Under the pieces are notes generated by a model. That model was not told the DNA's origin. It saw nothing but the letters and a program-made list of their open reading frames with translations, and searched no databases. Shown piece after piece: positions 36,055 through 45,942 of a stretch of 64,000 nucleotides of DNA. Position numbers and translations under genes: made by a program. The DNA comes from Undibacterium sp. YM2 (lineage in GTDB: Bacteria > Pseudomonadota > Gammaproteobacteria > Burkholderiales > Burkholderiaceae_D): the NCBI RefSeq assembly GCF_009937975.1, contig NZ_AP018441.1, forward strand, positions 930,001 through 994,000, written 5' to 3'. The stretch's first letter is position 1, and the number at the start of each line of letters is the position of its first letter.

Positions 36055-36444
36055 ATGTTTAACCGAAAAACAAAAAACACCATAGATAGCCTGATCGGTG
36101 CAACTACGGTCATACAAGGTGACTTGCATTTCAAGGGCGGTTTGCGCATCGATGGTCATATCCGCGGCAATGTTGTCGCTGACCTTGAAGCATCCAGCAT
36201 GCTGGTGATCTCTGAGCAGGCAAAAATTGATGGTGAAGTCCGTGCTGCCCACATCGTTGTCAATGGCGTCATCAATGGCCCGGTATTTTCGTCAGAATTG
36301 CTTGAATTACAGCCCAAAGCACAAATATTTGGTGACGTACACTATAAAACACTGGAAATGCTGAGCGGTGCCGTGGTTTCCGGCAAGCTCAGCCATGACC
36401 AGGCGCAAGAACCTGTCCTGAAACTCGCAGCGAACAATGCATAG
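36055..36444 (+). CDS. Bactofilin (polymer-forming cytoskeletal protein)
   Basis: This 129-residue protein has the central bactofilin beta-helix: DSLIGATTVIQGDLHFKGGL, RIDGHIRGNVVADLE, KIDGEVRAAHIVVNGVINGP and FGDVHYKTLEMLSGAVVSGK. Bactofilins form nucleotide-free filaments that shape the cell or position wall enzymes. The short disordered ends on either side are usual. It lies between the DUF6776-like gene and erpA. Confidence 0.93.
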   Translation: MFNRKTKNTIDSLIGATTVIQGDLHFKGGLRIDGHIRGNVVADLEASSMLVISEQAKIDGEVRAAHIVVNGVINGPVFSSELLELQPKAQIFGDVHYKTLEMLSGAVVSGKLSHDQAQEPVLKLAANNA

Positions 36445-36492
36445 ATTTCCGTGCGGGTCTATAATGATGGTAAATAGTCTGAAGGAGTAATT

Positions 36493-36843
36493 ATGAACGC
36501 TGTTGCCGAAATGCCCGCACCCATTGTTTTCACTGAAAGCGCCGCTGCTAAAGTAGCCCAGCTGATTGAAGAAGAGGGTAATCCTGACCTGAAATTGCGT
36601 GTCTTTGTACAAGGCGGCGGTTGCTCAGGTTTCCAGTACGGTTTCACATTTGATGAAATCACCAATGAAGATGATACGACCATGACCAAGAATGGCGTCC
36701 ATTTGCTGATCGATTCCATGAGCTACCAATACCTGGTTGGCGCAGAAATCGATTACAAGGACGACCTCGAAGGCGCACAATTTGTTATCAAGAACCCAAA
36801 TGCAACAACCACTTGTGGTTGCGGCTCTTCGTTCTCAGCATAA
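36493..36843 (+). CDS. erpA: Iron-sulfur cluster insertion protein ErpA
   Basis: The 116-residue A-type carrier delivers Fe-S clusters to apo-enzymes, including those of isoprenoid synthesis. The three cluster-binding cysteines are all present: Cys 44 in [13 protein letters not shown], and Cys 108 and 110 in [15 protein letters not shown] ribosome site precedes the ATG. A terminator follows within 20 bases. Confidence 0.96.
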   Translation: MNAVAEMPAPIVFTESAAAKVAQLIEEEGNPDLKLRVFVQGGGCSGFQYGFTFDEITNEDDTTMTKNGVHLLIDSMSYQYLVGAEIDYKDDLEGAQFVIKNPNATTTCGCGSSFSA

Positions 36844-36862
36844 TCCTCGTTGATTTGCCTGA

Positions 36863-36886
36863 AAAAGGACGCTTAGGCGTCCTTTT
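36863..36886 (+). terminator. erpA terminator
   Basis: AAAAGGACGC (36863-36872) pairs perfectly with GCGTCCTTTT (36877-36886) around a TTAG loop. The stem ends in the T-run itself. Confidence 0.9.
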
Positions 36887-37025
36887 GTCTTTTGCAAGCC
36901 TGATCTTGGAGTAAAGTCAGAACTAATTGTTACAGTTTATAGATTCTTAATAAACTGCTTATTAAATGATTTCATGTAAGATTCTGCCCTCTGGCATTTT
37001 AATTAATTTGGCAAGGCGGTTCGAC

Positions 37026-37514
37026 ATGAAAAATAAACTGGCATTTATCCTGGTATCCATCTTACTCACGATGACGATGGCCGTACATGCAGGCGAAGGC
37101 GAGTTGAGCAAATCAGAACGCCGCCAGTACAACGCCATGCTCAAGGCGATTGATGGTAATGACGCCGCTGCCGTAGAGAAACTCATCAAAGACAAGATCA
37201 GGCTGGACTTGCAGGAAGACAGTCGGGCGGCGCCCACCTTCATGACTCAGGCTGCATTGAAGGGTAGCAACGACATTATCCTGGCATTGCTAAAGGCCGG
37301 CGCCAGCATAGAATCTACCAATGGTGACGGACATACCCCCTTATTCTGTGCTGTGATGGCGGATAAGCTGGAAACAGTGCAACTGCTCATCAGTAAAAAA
37401 GCTGATGTGAATGCCACCGCACCTAATGGGGATACGCCTTTGTCCACTGCAAAAGATGCAGCAAAAACCAACAAGAAAATGATTGAAGTTCTGGTGAGAG
37501 CCGGAGCTAAATAA
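37026..37514 (+). CDS. Secreted ankyrin-repeat protein
   Basis: This 162-residue protein has a signal peptide, MKNKLAFILVSILLTMTMAVHA, so it is exported to the periplasm. About three to four ankyrin repeats follow; the clear ones are LKGSNDIILALLKAGASIES, GHTPLFCAVMADKLETVQLL and GDTPLSTAKDAAKTNKKMIE. Ankyrin repeats mediate protein contact, and the partner is unknown. The long upstream extension of the frame has no family support, so the ATG at 37026 is used. Confidence 0.87.
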   Translation: MKNKLAFILVSILLTMTMAVHAGEGELSKSERRQYNAMLKAIDGNDAAAVEKLIKDKIRLDLQEDSRAAPTFMTQAALKGSNDIILALLKAGASIESTNGDGHTPLFCAVMADKLETVQLLISKKADVNATAPNGDTPLSTAKDAAKTNKKMIEVLVRAGAK

Positions 37515-37706
37515 GTAAGCCTTCCAAGTGATTCTTATTATCGACTTGGCAGGCAATATCTCGCCCTGCGAAGCAGCCTGTCTGACAGACTGTTGCATAC
37601 TGCACTTCCGCAAGGAATAATGAAAAGTATTTGCGGCAATTTCTCAGAACAATTCATCACAAGAGCATTAAAGCTGATTACACTCCTTGAATAAACAGGA
37701 GCCAGC

Positions 37707-39185
37707 ATGGAAGCATCCCTAGCCATATCTTCACGCCAGCAAGACCTTGTGCGCGCATTGCGTCAGCAATTGCCTGCGCATTGCATTTTGTATGATGAAG
37801 AAGATACCCGTCCTTATGAATGCGACGGTCTGGCTGCCTACCGCCAGTTGCCCATGGTGGTGACCCTGCCAGAGAATGAAAGCCAGGTCATCAGCATCAT
37901 CAATATCTGCCGCGAAAAGCAAATTGCCATCGTGCCGCGTGGTGCTGGCACTGGTTTGTCTGGCGGTGCCATGCCGATTGCTGATGGCCTGGTGCTGTCA
38001 ACAGCCAAACTCAATAAAATCATCAAGGTCGATGCCTATGCGCGCACTGCGGTCGTGCAACCTGGCGTGCGTAACCTGGCGATTTCTGAAGCGGTAGCCG
38101 CCCACGGCTTGTATTACGCACCCGACCCCTCTTCACAGATAGCCTGCACCATAGGCGGCAATGTGGCAGAAAATTCTGGTGGTGTGCATTGCCTCAAATA
38201 TGGTCTTACTGTGCACAATGTCATGGCCGTACGTGCCGTCACCATGGAAGGCGAAGTCATAGAGCTGGGCGGTGCCTCACTCGATGCGCCTGGCCTGGAT
38301 TTGCTGGCCGTGTTCATAGGTTCTGAAGGCATGCTCGGTGTCGTCACAGAAGTGACCGTTAAACTTATTCCCAAGCCGCAAACAGCACGCGTCATCATGG
38401 CCTCGTTTGATGATGTCGTCAAAGGTGGCAATGCGGTCGCCAGCGTGATAGCCGCAGGTATTATCCCCGCCGGGCTGGAGATGATGGACAAGACCTCTTC
38501 ACGCATGGTCGAACCCTTTGTGCAGGCAGGCTATGACACCGATGCCGAGGCCATTTTGCTCTGTGAATCAGACGGTACCATAGAAGAAGTTGAAGAAGAA
38601 ATTGCCCGCATGAGTGCCGTACTGGAGCAGGCGGGTGCCACCGCACTGGCCGTGTCCACTACCGAAGCAGAACGCCTGCGTTTCTGGTCTGGTCGTAAGA
38701 ATGCTTTCCCCGCGGCGGGTCGCATCTCCCCCGATTATTACTGCATGGATGGCACGATACCGCGCAAGCATCTGGCGCAAGTCCTGATCGGCATCGCCGC
38801 CATGGAAGAAAAATATGGCCTGCGTTGCGCCAATGTCTTTCATGCAGGCGATGGCAACCTGCACCCGCTGATTTTATTTGATGCGAATAAAGAAGGTGAG
38901 TTTCATAGGGCCGAAGAATTTGGCGCCGAGATACTGGAGCTGTGCGTCAAGGTCGGTGGCACCATCACCGGTGAGCATGGCGTGGGCATAGAAAAAATCA
39001 ATTCCATGTGTGTGCAGTTTTCCAGCGAAGAGATTACTGCATTCCTCGCCCTGAAGCGGGCTTTTGATCCTGCGGCCTTGCTGAATCCGGATAAAGCCAT
39101 ACCTACCTTGCACCGCTGCGCCGAATACGGTCGCATGCATGTGAAAAAAGGCGTATTGAAATTCCCTGATTTGCCGCGTTTTTAA
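37707..39185 (+). CDS. glcD: Glycolate oxidase subunit GlcD (FAD-linked)
   Basis: The 492-residue flavoprotein oxidises glycolate to glyoxylate. The FAD-binding motif IVPRGAGTGLSGGAMPIADG is near residue 80 and GGNVAENSGGVHCLKYGLTV near 150. The C-terminal CANVFHAGDGNLHPLILFD and ITGEHGVGIEKI carry catalytic His residues of the family. An AGGAG ribosome site precedes the ATG. It is the first gene of glcDEF. No glcC regulator or glcG is adjacent. Confidence 0.95.
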   Translation: MEASLAISSRQQDLVRALRQQLPAHCILYDEEDTRPYECDGLAAYRQLPMVVTLPENESQVISIINICREKQIAIVPRGAGTGLSGGAMPIADGLVLSTAKLNKIIKVDAYARTAVVQPGVRNLAISEAVAAHGLYYAPDPSSQIACTIGGNVAENSGGVHCLKYGLTVHNVMAVRAVTMEGEVIELGGASLDAPGLDLLAVFIGSEGMLGVVTEVTVKLIPKPQTARVIMASFDDVVKGGNAVASVIAAGIIPAGLEMMDKTSSRMVEPFVQAGYDTDAEAILLCESDGTIEEVEEEIARMSAVLEQAGATALAVSTTEAERLRFWSGRKNAFPAAGRISPDYYCMDGTIPRKHLAQVLIGIAAMEEKYGLRCANVFHAGDGNLHPLILFDANKEGEFHRAEEFGAEILELCVKVGGTITGEHGVGIEKINSMCVQFSSEEITAFLALKRAFDPAALLNPDKAIPTLHRCAEYGRMHVKKGVLKFPDLPRF

Positions 39186-39216
39186 AGACAGAGGCTAGAC
39201 TTAATTGGACGATGGC

Positions 39217-40281
39217 ATGCAAACGACGCTAGACAATTTTCGTGAACGCATAGTGGCAGCAAGTGCCAGTGGCACCGCGCTGCAGATACAGGGCGGTGGC
39301 AGCAAGCACTGGTATGGACAGGAAGTGCAGGGTGAGGTACTGGATACCCGTGCCTACAGCGGCATCCTGGCGTATGACCCGACAGAACTGGTACTGACAG
39401 CCCGCAGTGGCACGCCGCTGTCAGAAATAGAAACTGCCCTGGCAGCACAAAACCAGATGCTGGCATTCGAGCCACCGCACTTTGGTGCTACCGCCACCAT
39501 AGGCGGTGTCGTCGCAGCAGGCTTGTCTGGCCCACGGCGGCCTGCTGTCGGTGGCGTGCGTGATTTTGTACTCGGTGTCAGCCTTATGAATGGCCAAGGG
39601 CAAATACTGGAATTTGGTGGTCAGGTCATGAAAAATGTCGCAGGCTATGATGTCTCGCGCTTACTGACGGGCTCCATGGGCTGCCTGGGTTTGCTGCTGG
39701 ATATTTCCATCAAGGTTTTGCCCAAACCATTTGCAGAAACTACGCTGGTGTTCGCCTTGTCAGAAGCAGATGCGCTGACGCGTTTGAATCAGTGGGCAGG
39801 GCAGGCCTTGCCTATCTCGGCCAGTTGCTGGCATGTAGGCCGCCTGATGTTACGTTTGTCCGGCGCAGAGGCCGCAGTGCGTGCCGCCAAGGCCAGGCTG
39901 GGTGGTGAAGAAATGCAGGATGCCACGGTTTTCTGGACGGCTTTGCGCGAACAGACCCTGGATTTTTTCCAGCAGGAAGAAGAGCACGGCTTATGGCGTT
40001 TGTCGCTACCATCTACCAGCCCAGCCTTGAAGCTGACCGGCAAATCCATGATCGAATGGGGCGGAGCGCAGCGCTGGCTTTACAGCACAGAAAAACCAGA
40101 ACTGATACGCTTGGCGGCACTGGCTGCCAGTGGCCATGCAAGTTTGTTCCGTGGTGGTGACAAGAGCATAGGTGTGTTTGCCCCCTTGTCTGCGCCCGTG
40201 GAAAAAATACACAGACGCCTGAAGAATACTTTTGATCCCGCCGGTATATTCAACCCCGGTCGCATGTACAAAGGCTGGTAA
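39217..40281 (+). CDS. glcE: Glycolate oxidase subunit GlcE
   Basis: The 354-residue second FAD-binding subunit has TALQIQGGGSKHWYGQEVQG, EPPHFGATATIGGVVAAGLS and the end HRRLKNTFDPAGIFNPGRMY. The ATG at 39217 has GGA seven bases ahead and is preferred to an in-frame TTG four codons earlier. It follows glcD by 31 bases and precedes glcF by three. Confidence 0.93.
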   Translation: MQTTLDNFRERIVAASASGTALQIQGGGSKHWYGQEVQGEVLDTRAYSGILAYDPTELVLTARSGTPLSEIETALAAQNQMLAFEPPHFGATATIGGVVAAGLSGPRRPAVGGVRDFVLGVSLMNGQGQILEFGGQVMKNVAGYDVSRLLTGSMGCLGLLLDISIKVLPKPFAETTLVFALSEADALTRLNQWAGQALPISASCWHVGRLMLRLSGAEAAVRAAKARLGGEEMQDATVFWTALREQTLDFFQQEEEHGLWRLSLPSTSPALKLTGKSMIEWGGAQRWLYSTEKPELIRLAALAASGHASLFRGGDKSIGVFAPLSAPVEKIHRRLKNTFDPAGIFNPGRMYKGW

Positions 40282-40284
40282 ACA

Positions 40285-41535
40285 ATGCAAACCAATCTCG
40301 CTGATTTCATCAAAGACACACGCGAAGGCAAAGAGGCTGAAGATATCTTGCGCAAGTGTGTGCACTGCGGATTTTGTACAGCCACTTGCCCGACTTATCA
40401 ATTGCTCGGTGATGAGCTCGATGGCCCGCGTGGCCGCATCTACCTCATCAAGCAGGTACTGGAAGGCAAGCCTGCCACAGTCAAAACCCAGCAGCATCTG
40501 GACCGCTGCCTGACATGCCGTAATTGCGAAACCACCTGCCCATCCGGCGTGCAATATGGTCGCCTGGTCGATATAGGCCGTCAGGTAGTCGAAAAACAGG
40601 TGGGCCGTCCGCTGTTCCAAAAACTGAATCGCGCCGCTCTCAAAGCAGTGTTGCCACGCAAATGGATATTCAACCCAGCGATGAAGCTGGGGCAAAGCCT
40701 GCGCGCAGTCTTGCCCAAGACTTTACAGAATAAAGTACCGGTAGCGCAAGATGCAGGGCAATGGCCGCAAACTGAACACGCCCGCAAGATGCTCTTGCTC
40801 GATGGTTGCGTGCAACCCGCGATGTCGCCGAATATCAATGCTGCCACCGCCAGGGTGCTGGATGCCATGGGCGTACAATTGCAGATTGCTCCCAAGGCTG
40901 GCTGTTGCGGCGCCATACGCTATCACCTGAATGAGCATGAAGATGGCCTCAATGATATGCGCCAGAATATCGACGCCTGGTGGCCTTATGTAGAGGCTGG
41001 TGCAGAAGCCATTGTCATGACAGCGTCTGGCTGCGGTGCCACCGTAAAAGAGTACGGACATCTGCTGGCGCATGACGAAGTCTATGCAGTGAAAGCAGCA
41101 AAAATCTCGGCATTGACGAGAGATCTCAGTGAGATTTTGCCGGAATTCCAGCCGCAACTGGTTCAGCGCCTGCAAGGCAAACTGAGCAAGCGCATAGCCT
41201 GGCATCCACCCTGCACCCTGCAGCATGGTCAGCAGATACGTGGCAAAGTAGAAGGCCTGTTGACAGCGATTGGTTTCGATGTGAAGCTGTGTGCCGATAG
41301 CCATTTATGTTGCGGCTCAGCCGGTACTTATTCTGTCCTTCAACCCAAGCTCTCGTATCAGTTGCGCGATAACAAATTACGCAATCTGGAGGCAACAGAT
41401 GCGGAGATGATCTTGTCAGCGAATATAGGTTGCCTCACGCATTTACAGTCGGGAACAGAAACACCTGTCAGGCACTGGGTAGAGCTGATTGATGAGTTGA
41501 TGCAGGCAACTCCTAGTGAAGCTGCAATTACTTAA
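40285..41535 (+). CDS. glcF: Glycolate oxidase iron-sulfur subunit GlcF
   Basis: The 416-residue protein binds two [4Fe-4S] clusters through CVHCGFCTATCPTY near residue 26 and CLTCRNCETTCPSGV near 75. Two cysteine-rich CCG domains follow, with KAGCCGAIRYHL and DSHLCCGSAGTYSVL. It passes electrons from the flavin subunits to the respiratory chain. A terminator shared with the convergent gpx gene lies after it. Confidence 0.95.
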   Translation: MQTNLADFIKDTREGKEAEDILRKCVHCGFCTATCPTYQLLGDELDGPRGRIYLIKQVLEGKPATVKTQQHLDRCLTCRNCETTCPSGVQYGRLVDIGRQVVEKQVGRPLFQKLNRAALKAVLPRKWIFNPAMKLGQSLRAVLPKTLQNKVPVAQDAGQWPQTEHARKMLLLDGCVQPAMSPNINAATARVLDAMGVQLQIAPKAGCCGAIRYHLNEHEDGLNDMRQNIDAWWPYVEAGAEAIVMTASGCGATVKEYGHLLAHDEVYAVKAAKISALTRDLSEILPEFQPQLVQRLQGKLSKRIAWHPPCTLQHGQQIRGKVEGLLTAIGFDVKLCADSHLCCGSAGTYSVLQPKLSYQLRDNKLRNLEATDAEMILSANIGCLTHLQSGTETPVRHWVELIDELMQATPSEAAIT

Positions 41536-41559
41536 AAGTATTCTGAGCGTCTCATGAAA

Positions 41560-41589
41560 AAAAAGAGCAATCACTCGATTGCTCTTTTT
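41560..41589. terminator. Bidirectional terminator between glcF and gpx
   Basis: AAAAAGAGCAATC (41560-41572) pairs perfectly with GATTGCTCTTTTT (41577-41589) around ACTC. The A- and T-runs make it work for both converging genes. Confidence 0.92.
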
Positions 41590-41591
41590 GT

Positions 41592-42074
41592 TTATTCCGC
41601 CAGCAGCTTTTCTATATCATCCAGCAAATCCTTGGGTGCAGTTTGTGGCGCATAGCGCTTGAATACCGTGCCATCTTTCTTGACCAGGAACTTGGTGAAA
41701 TTCCATTTGATGGACTGGCTACCCAGCAAGCCAGGTGCCTGGCTTTTGAGGTGCTGGAACAAGGGGTGGGCCTTGTCGCCATTGACGTCTATCTTGTCGA
41801 ACAGCGGGAAGGTCACACCATAATTTTTTTCGCAAAAAGAGCCGATTTCACCGGCAGAGCCCGGTTCCTGATGACCAAACTGGTTACAGGGGAAGCCGAG
41901 TACTTCGACACCCTTGTCCTTGAATTGCTGGTAGATCGCTTCCAGGCCTTTGTACTGTGGCGTGAAACCGCAATTGCTGGCGGTATTCACGATCAGCAAG
42001 ACCTTGCCTGCATATTGCTTCAGATCGACGGGTGTGCCTTGCAGGCTATTGGCTTGGAAATCCAGCGTGCTCAT
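41592..42074 (-). CDS. Glutathione peroxidase family protein (Cys type)
   Basis: This 160-residue thioredoxin-fold peroxidase has its peroxidatic Cys at 35 in VNTASNCGFTPQY, where animal enzymes have selenocysteine. The GFPCNQFGHQEPG segment supplies the conserved Gln, and IKWNFTKFLVKKDG supplies the Trp and Asn of the catalytic tetrad. Bacterial enzymes of this type often use thioredoxin rather than glutathione. The start overlaps the end of pilU by four bases, so it may be co-transcribed with it. Confidence 0.93.
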   Translation of the reverse strand: MSTLDFQANSLQGTPVDLKQYAGKVLLIVNTASNCGFTPQYKGLEAIYQQFKDKGVEVLGFPCNQFGHQEPGSAGEIGSFCEKNYGVTFPLFDKIDVNGDKAHPLFQHLKSQAPGLLGSQSIKWNFTKFLVKKDGTVFKRYAPQTAPKDLLDDIEKLLAE

Positions 42075-43207
42075 ACGATGCCCAGATGTTTGGTGCCAGC
42101 ACTGAGGTCACGGTCCTTGGCATCTTTGCCTTTCAACATGATGGCCAGGCGCAGCTCATTGACAGAGTCGGCATTGCGCAGCGCATCTTCATACGTGATC
42201 TGGTCTGCTTCATGCAGATCAAACAAAGACTGATCGAAGGTTTGCATACCGAGTTCACGGGATTTTTTCATGATCTCTTTGATTTCATGTACCGCACCTT
42301 TGAAAATCAGGTCAGACACCAGCGGCGTATTGAGCATGATTTCCACGGCAGCAGCCCGGCCTTTGCGGCCCTTCAGCGGTACCAGGCGCTGGGAAATAAC
42401 CGCCTTCAAGTTCAGGGACAAATCCATCAGCAACTGGGCACGGCGCTCTTCAGGGAAGAAGTTGATGATACGGTCTAGTGCCTGGTTGGAACTATTCGCA
42501 TGCAGGGTGGCCAGGCAAAGATGGCCGGTTTCTGCAAAGGCAACGGCAAAGTCCATGGTTTCGCGGTCACGAATCTCACCGATCTGGATAACGTCTGGCG
42601 CCTGACGCAGGGAGTTTTTCAGCGCCGCGCCCCAGTCGTCAGTATCAATGCCGATCTCACGCTGGGTGATGATGCAATTCATGTGCGGGTGCACATATTC
42701 TATCGGGTCTTCGATCGTGATGATGTGCCCGTAGCTGTTTGCGTTTCTGTACCCCAGCATGGCCGCCAGCGAGGTGGATTTACCTGAACCGGTAGCACCT
42801 ACCATGATGACCAGACCGCGCTTGGTCATGGCGATTTCTTTGAGGTTTTCTGGCAGCCCCAGGTCTTCGAGTTTGGGAATGGCCGTGGTGATTGTCCGCA
42901 AGACCAGGCCAACGCGGCCTTGCTGCATGAAGGCCGAGACGCGGAAGCGCCCGAGTCCAGCAGGGCTGATCGCGAAATTACATTCCTTGGTCGACTCAAA
43001 TTCTGAAGACTGCTTGTCGTTCATGATAGAACGGGCCAGATCGACAGTATGGGCAGGGGACAAAGGTTGGTTCGACACTGGCGTTACCCGCCCGTCTATC
43101 TTGAAGGCAGGCGGGAAGTCTGCAGTAATAAACAAGTCTGAACCGTTTTTGCTGAGCATGAGTCTCAGCAAATCATTCATGAATTTGGTGGCCTGATCGC
43201 GTTCCAT
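42071..43207 (-). CDS. pilU: Twitching motility ATPase PilU
   Basis: The 378-residue PilT-like ATPase helps retract type IV pili. Walker A is GATGSGKSTSLAAML, the Asp box is IITIEDPIEYVHPH, Walker B is DVIQIGEIRDRETMDFA and the His box is TGHLCLATLHANSSNQALD. The frame extends 27 codons further, but AAAGGATAAGAAC before the ATG at 43207 and family length support the shorter form. It follows pilT by 19 bases. Confidence 0.95.
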   Translation of the reverse strand: MERDQATKFMNDLLRLMLSKNGSDLFITADFPPAFKIDGRVTPVSNQPLSPAHTVDLARSIMNDKQSSEFESTKECNFAISPAGLGRFRVSAFMQQGRVGLVLRTITTAIPKLEDLGLPENLKEIAMTKRGLVIMVGATGSGKSTSLAAMLGYRNANSYGHIITIEDPIEYVHPHMNCIITQREIGIDTDDWGAALKNSLRQAPDVIQIGEIRDRETMDFAVAFAETGHLCLATLHANSSNQALDRIINFFPEERRAQLLMDLSLNLKAVISQRLVPLKGRKGRAAAVEIMLNTPLVSDLIFKGAVHEIKEIMKKSRELGMQTFDQSLFDLHEADQITYEDALRNADSVNELRLAIMLKGKDAKDRDLSAGTKHLGIV

Positions 43208-43226
43208 GTTCTTATCCTTTGATCTC

Positions 43227-44270
43227 TTAGCCTGGGAAATTGTCTGGTGTTTTGGCTGCACCACGTGCAGTCGCCACCGAGATGACATTGCGGCGTACCA
43301 GATCAGTCAGATTTTGATCCAGTGTCTGCATGCCCAGGTTACTACCGGTTTGTATCGACGAATACATCTGCGCAATCTTGGCTTCGCGGATCAGGTTGCG
43401 TATCGCTGGTGTACCCAGCATGATTTCATGCGCTGCCACACGGCCAGAGCCATCCTTGGTTTTCAGCAGGGTTTGCGAGATGACCGCTTGCAGGGATTCT
43501 GACAACATCGAACGCACCATCTCTTTTTCTTCCGCCGGGAATACGTCAACAATACGGTCGATAGTCTTGGCGGCAGATGAAGTATGCAGGGTGCCGAATA
43601 CCAAGTGACCGGTTTCAGCAGCAGTCAGTGCCAGACGTATGGTTTCCAGATCACGCAACTCACCGACCAGGATGGCATCAGGATCTTCACGCAGGGCAGA
43701 GCGCAGCGCGTTGTTGAAAGACATCGTATGCGGGCCGACTTCACGCTGGTTGATCAGGCATTTCTTGGATTCATGGACAAATTCTATCGGGTCTTCAACC
43801 GTCAGGATGTGGCCATACTCATTTTCATTGAGGTGATTCACCATGCCTGCCAGTGTTGTGGATTTGCCCGAACCGGTAGGGCCGGTCACCAGGACCAGGC
43901 CACGCGGTTTTAGTGACAACTCAGCAAAGATTTTGGGCGCATTCAACTGTTCCAGCGACAAAATCTTGGACGGAATGGTACGCATGACAGCTGCGGCGCC
44001 ACGTTCCTGGTTAAACGCATTCACGCGGAAACGTGCCAGACCAGGGATGGAGAACGAGAAGTCGCACTCCAGCGTGTCTTCATAGGCTTTGCGCTGCGAG
44101 TCATTCATGATGTCATAGATCAACTCATGGACATCTTTATGCTCCAGAGGGGGCAAATTAATGCGCCTGACGTCGCCATGTACCCGTATCATGGGCGGCA
44201 AGCCGGAGGATAAGTGTAAGTCGGAGGCATTGTTCTTGACGGAGAACGCCAGCAGTTCTGAAATGTCCAT
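43227..44270 (-). CDS. pilT: Type IV pilus retraction ATPase PilT
   Basis: This 347-residue hexameric ATPase disassembles the pilus to power twitching and DNA uptake. It shows Walker A GPTGSGKSTTLAGMV, the Asp box ILTVEDPIEFVHES, Walker B DAILVGELRDLETIRLA and the PilT-specific retraction motif AIRNLIREAK. It starts the pilT-pilU transcript and is divergent from yggS over 134 bases. The partial ChpA-like kinase at the left edge may control the same pili. Confidence 0.97.
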   Translation of the reverse strand: MDISELLAFSVKNNASDLHLSSGLPPMIRVHGDVRRINLPPLEHKDVHELIYDIMNDSQRKAYEDTLECDFSFSIPGLARFRVNAFNQERGAAAVMRTIPSKILSLEQLNAPKIFAELSLKPRGLVLVTGPTGSGKSTTLAGMVNHLNENEYGHILTVEDPIEFVHESKKCLINQREVGPHTMSFNNALRSALREDPDAILVGELRDLETIRLALTAAETGHLVFGTLHTSSAAKTIDRIVDVFPAEEKEMVRSMLSESLQAVISQTLLKTKDGSGRVAAHEIMLGTPAIRNLIREAKIAQMYSSIQTGSNLGMQTLDQNLTDLVRRNVISVATARGAAKTPDNFPG

Positions 44271-44404
44271 TTATAATTCCGGTAATGAAGTCGTTGCTGA
44301 TTGTGGGTAAGCTGCTCTAAAGCAAGATAAAAGCAATATTAAGCTGTGGAGGGGAGTTTTACCAGAAGTCCACAACGAATTAGATAGATTTTTGGTTACT
44401 GATT

Positions 44405-45109
44405 ATGTCCTCAATTTCTGACAACTTGCAAGCCGTAAGTGCGGATATCCGCGCTGCTGCCCTCGCCAGCGGGCGCGATCCGCAACAACTACGCCTGCTG
44501 GCCGTTTCCAAGACCTTTCCTGCTGATGCCGTCATAGATGCGGCTGAGGCTGGACAGCATAGTTTTGGTGAAAATTACCTGCAGGAGGCTTTGGAGAAGA
44601 TACAGGAAGTAAAGGCAAAAAAGCCGCAACTTCAGCTCGAATGGCATTTTATCGGCCCCATACAAAGTAATAAGACCCGCCCCATTGCCGAGCATTTTGC
44701 CTGGGTACATTCAGTCGACAGGGAAAAAATCGCCCAGCGGCTGTCGGAACAAAGGCCGGCAGAGATGCCAGCATTGAATATTTGTCTGCAAGTTAATATT
44801 AGTGGTGAGGCAAGCAAAAGTGGTGTTTTGCCAGATGAAGCTTTGGCCCTGGCGCAAAAAATCGTGTTGCTGCCAGGCTTGCACTTGCGCGGCTTGATGG
44901 CCGTGCCAGAAGCCAGCGATGATGAACAGGTGCAAAGGCAGGCATTTCGCCAGTTGAAACAATTGAGTGACAGCATACAAGCCGCAGGCATTGCCCTGGA
45001 TACCTTGTCCATGGGTATGAGTGGCGACATGCACGCAGCCATCGCAGAAGGCAGCACTATGCTCAGGATAGGAACAGCTATTTTTGGAAACCGGAACTAT
45101 GCAAAATAA
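44405..45109 (+). CDS. YggS family pyridoxal phosphate homeostasis protein
   Basis: This 234-residue TIM-barrel protein holds PLP without known enzyme activity. The PLP-binding Lys is in LLAVSKTFPADAVIDAA, followed by FGENYLQEALEKI, LEWHFIGPIQSNKTRPIA and the phosphate loop LSMGMSGDMHAAIAEGSTM with RIGTAIFG. It overlaps proC by 11 bases, a widespread pairing near pilT. Confidence 0.95.
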   Translation: MSSISDNLQAVSADIRAAALASGRDPQQLRLLAVSKTFPADAVIDAAEAGQHSFGENYLQEALEKIQEVKAKKPQLQLEWHFIGPIQSNKTRPIAEHFAWVHSVDREKIAQRLSEQRPAEMPALNICLQVNISGEASKSGVLPDEALALAQKIVLLPGLHLRGLMAVPEASDDEQVQRQAFRQLKQLSDSIQAAGIALDTLSMGMSGDMHAAIAEGSTMLRIGTAIFGNRNYAK

Positions 45110-45923
45110 GATGAAAATCGCCTTCATAGGTGGCGGCAACATGGCAAATGCCCTGATCGGTGGCTTGCTCAAGAATTTGACGACGGCTGAACATATTCAT
45201 GTCATCGACCTCAATCAGTCTTCTCTCGATAAATTGAGCAGCGATTTTGGTGTCAGCACAGCACTGGCTGCCGATGCCAGGCTGGCACAGATGGATGCGA
45301 TTATCCTGGCTGTCAAACCGCAGCAATTGCGTGAAGTGGTGCAAGGCCTGGCACCATATATAGATAAGCAATTACTGATCTCCATCGCCGCTGGCATACG
45401 TGCAACCGATATCGCACGCTGGCTGAGCGGCTATGAAAAAATTGTGCGTACCATGCCCAATACCCCGGCGCTGATAGGCCAGGGCATGACTGGACTGTTC
45501 GCCCTGGCTGCTGTCAGTGCAGAGCAAAAACAAATGGCCGAACACATTATGCAGGCAGTGGGTGCAACAACCTGGCTGGACGATGAAAGTTTGCTGGATG
45601 CTGTTACGGCAGTATCCGGCAGTGGCCCGGCCTATGTGTTTTATTTTATTGAAGCCATGCAGCAGGCCGCGACAGAGCTGGGCCTGAGTCCTGAGCAGGG
45701 CCTGCAACTGGCAATGACGACTTTTACTGGCGCGGCGCAACTTGCCTTGCAAGCGACAGAGCCGGTCAGTGTTTTACGTGAGCGCGTGACATCCAAGGGC
45801 GGTACTACCTATGCCGCTTTGACAAGTATGGAAAATGCCGGTGTCAAACAGGCTATCGTCAATGCAGTCAAGGCTGCGGCAGCGAGGGGTAAAGAATTGG
45901 GAGATGAATTCGGGCTAGTGTAA
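45099..45923 (+). CDS. proC: Pyrroline-5-carboxylate reductase
   Basis: The 274-residue enzyme makes proline from pyrroline-5-carboxylate. It has IAFIGGGNMANALIGGLL, ILAVKPQQLREVV, the VRTMPNTPALIGQGMTGLF block and AVSGSGPAYVFYFIEAM. The ATG at 45099 overlaps yggS, and a second ATG four codons later is equally possible. proA in this window makes the precursor. Confidence 0.95.
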   Translation: MQNKMKIAFIGGGNMANALIGGLLKNLTTAEHIHVIDLNQSSLDKLSSDFGVSTALAADARLAQMDAIILAVKPQQLREVVQGLAPYIDKQLLISIAAGIRATDIARWLSGYEKIVRTMPNTPALIGQGMTGLFALAAVSAEQKQMAEHIMQAVGATTWLDDESLLDAVTAVSGSGPAYVFYFIEAMQQAATELGLSPEQGLQLAMTTFTGAAQLALQATEPVSVLRERVTSKGGTTYAALTSMENAGVKQAIVNAVKAAAARGKELGDEFGLV

Positions 45924-45942
45924 TGAGGAAGGGAGAGGGGCG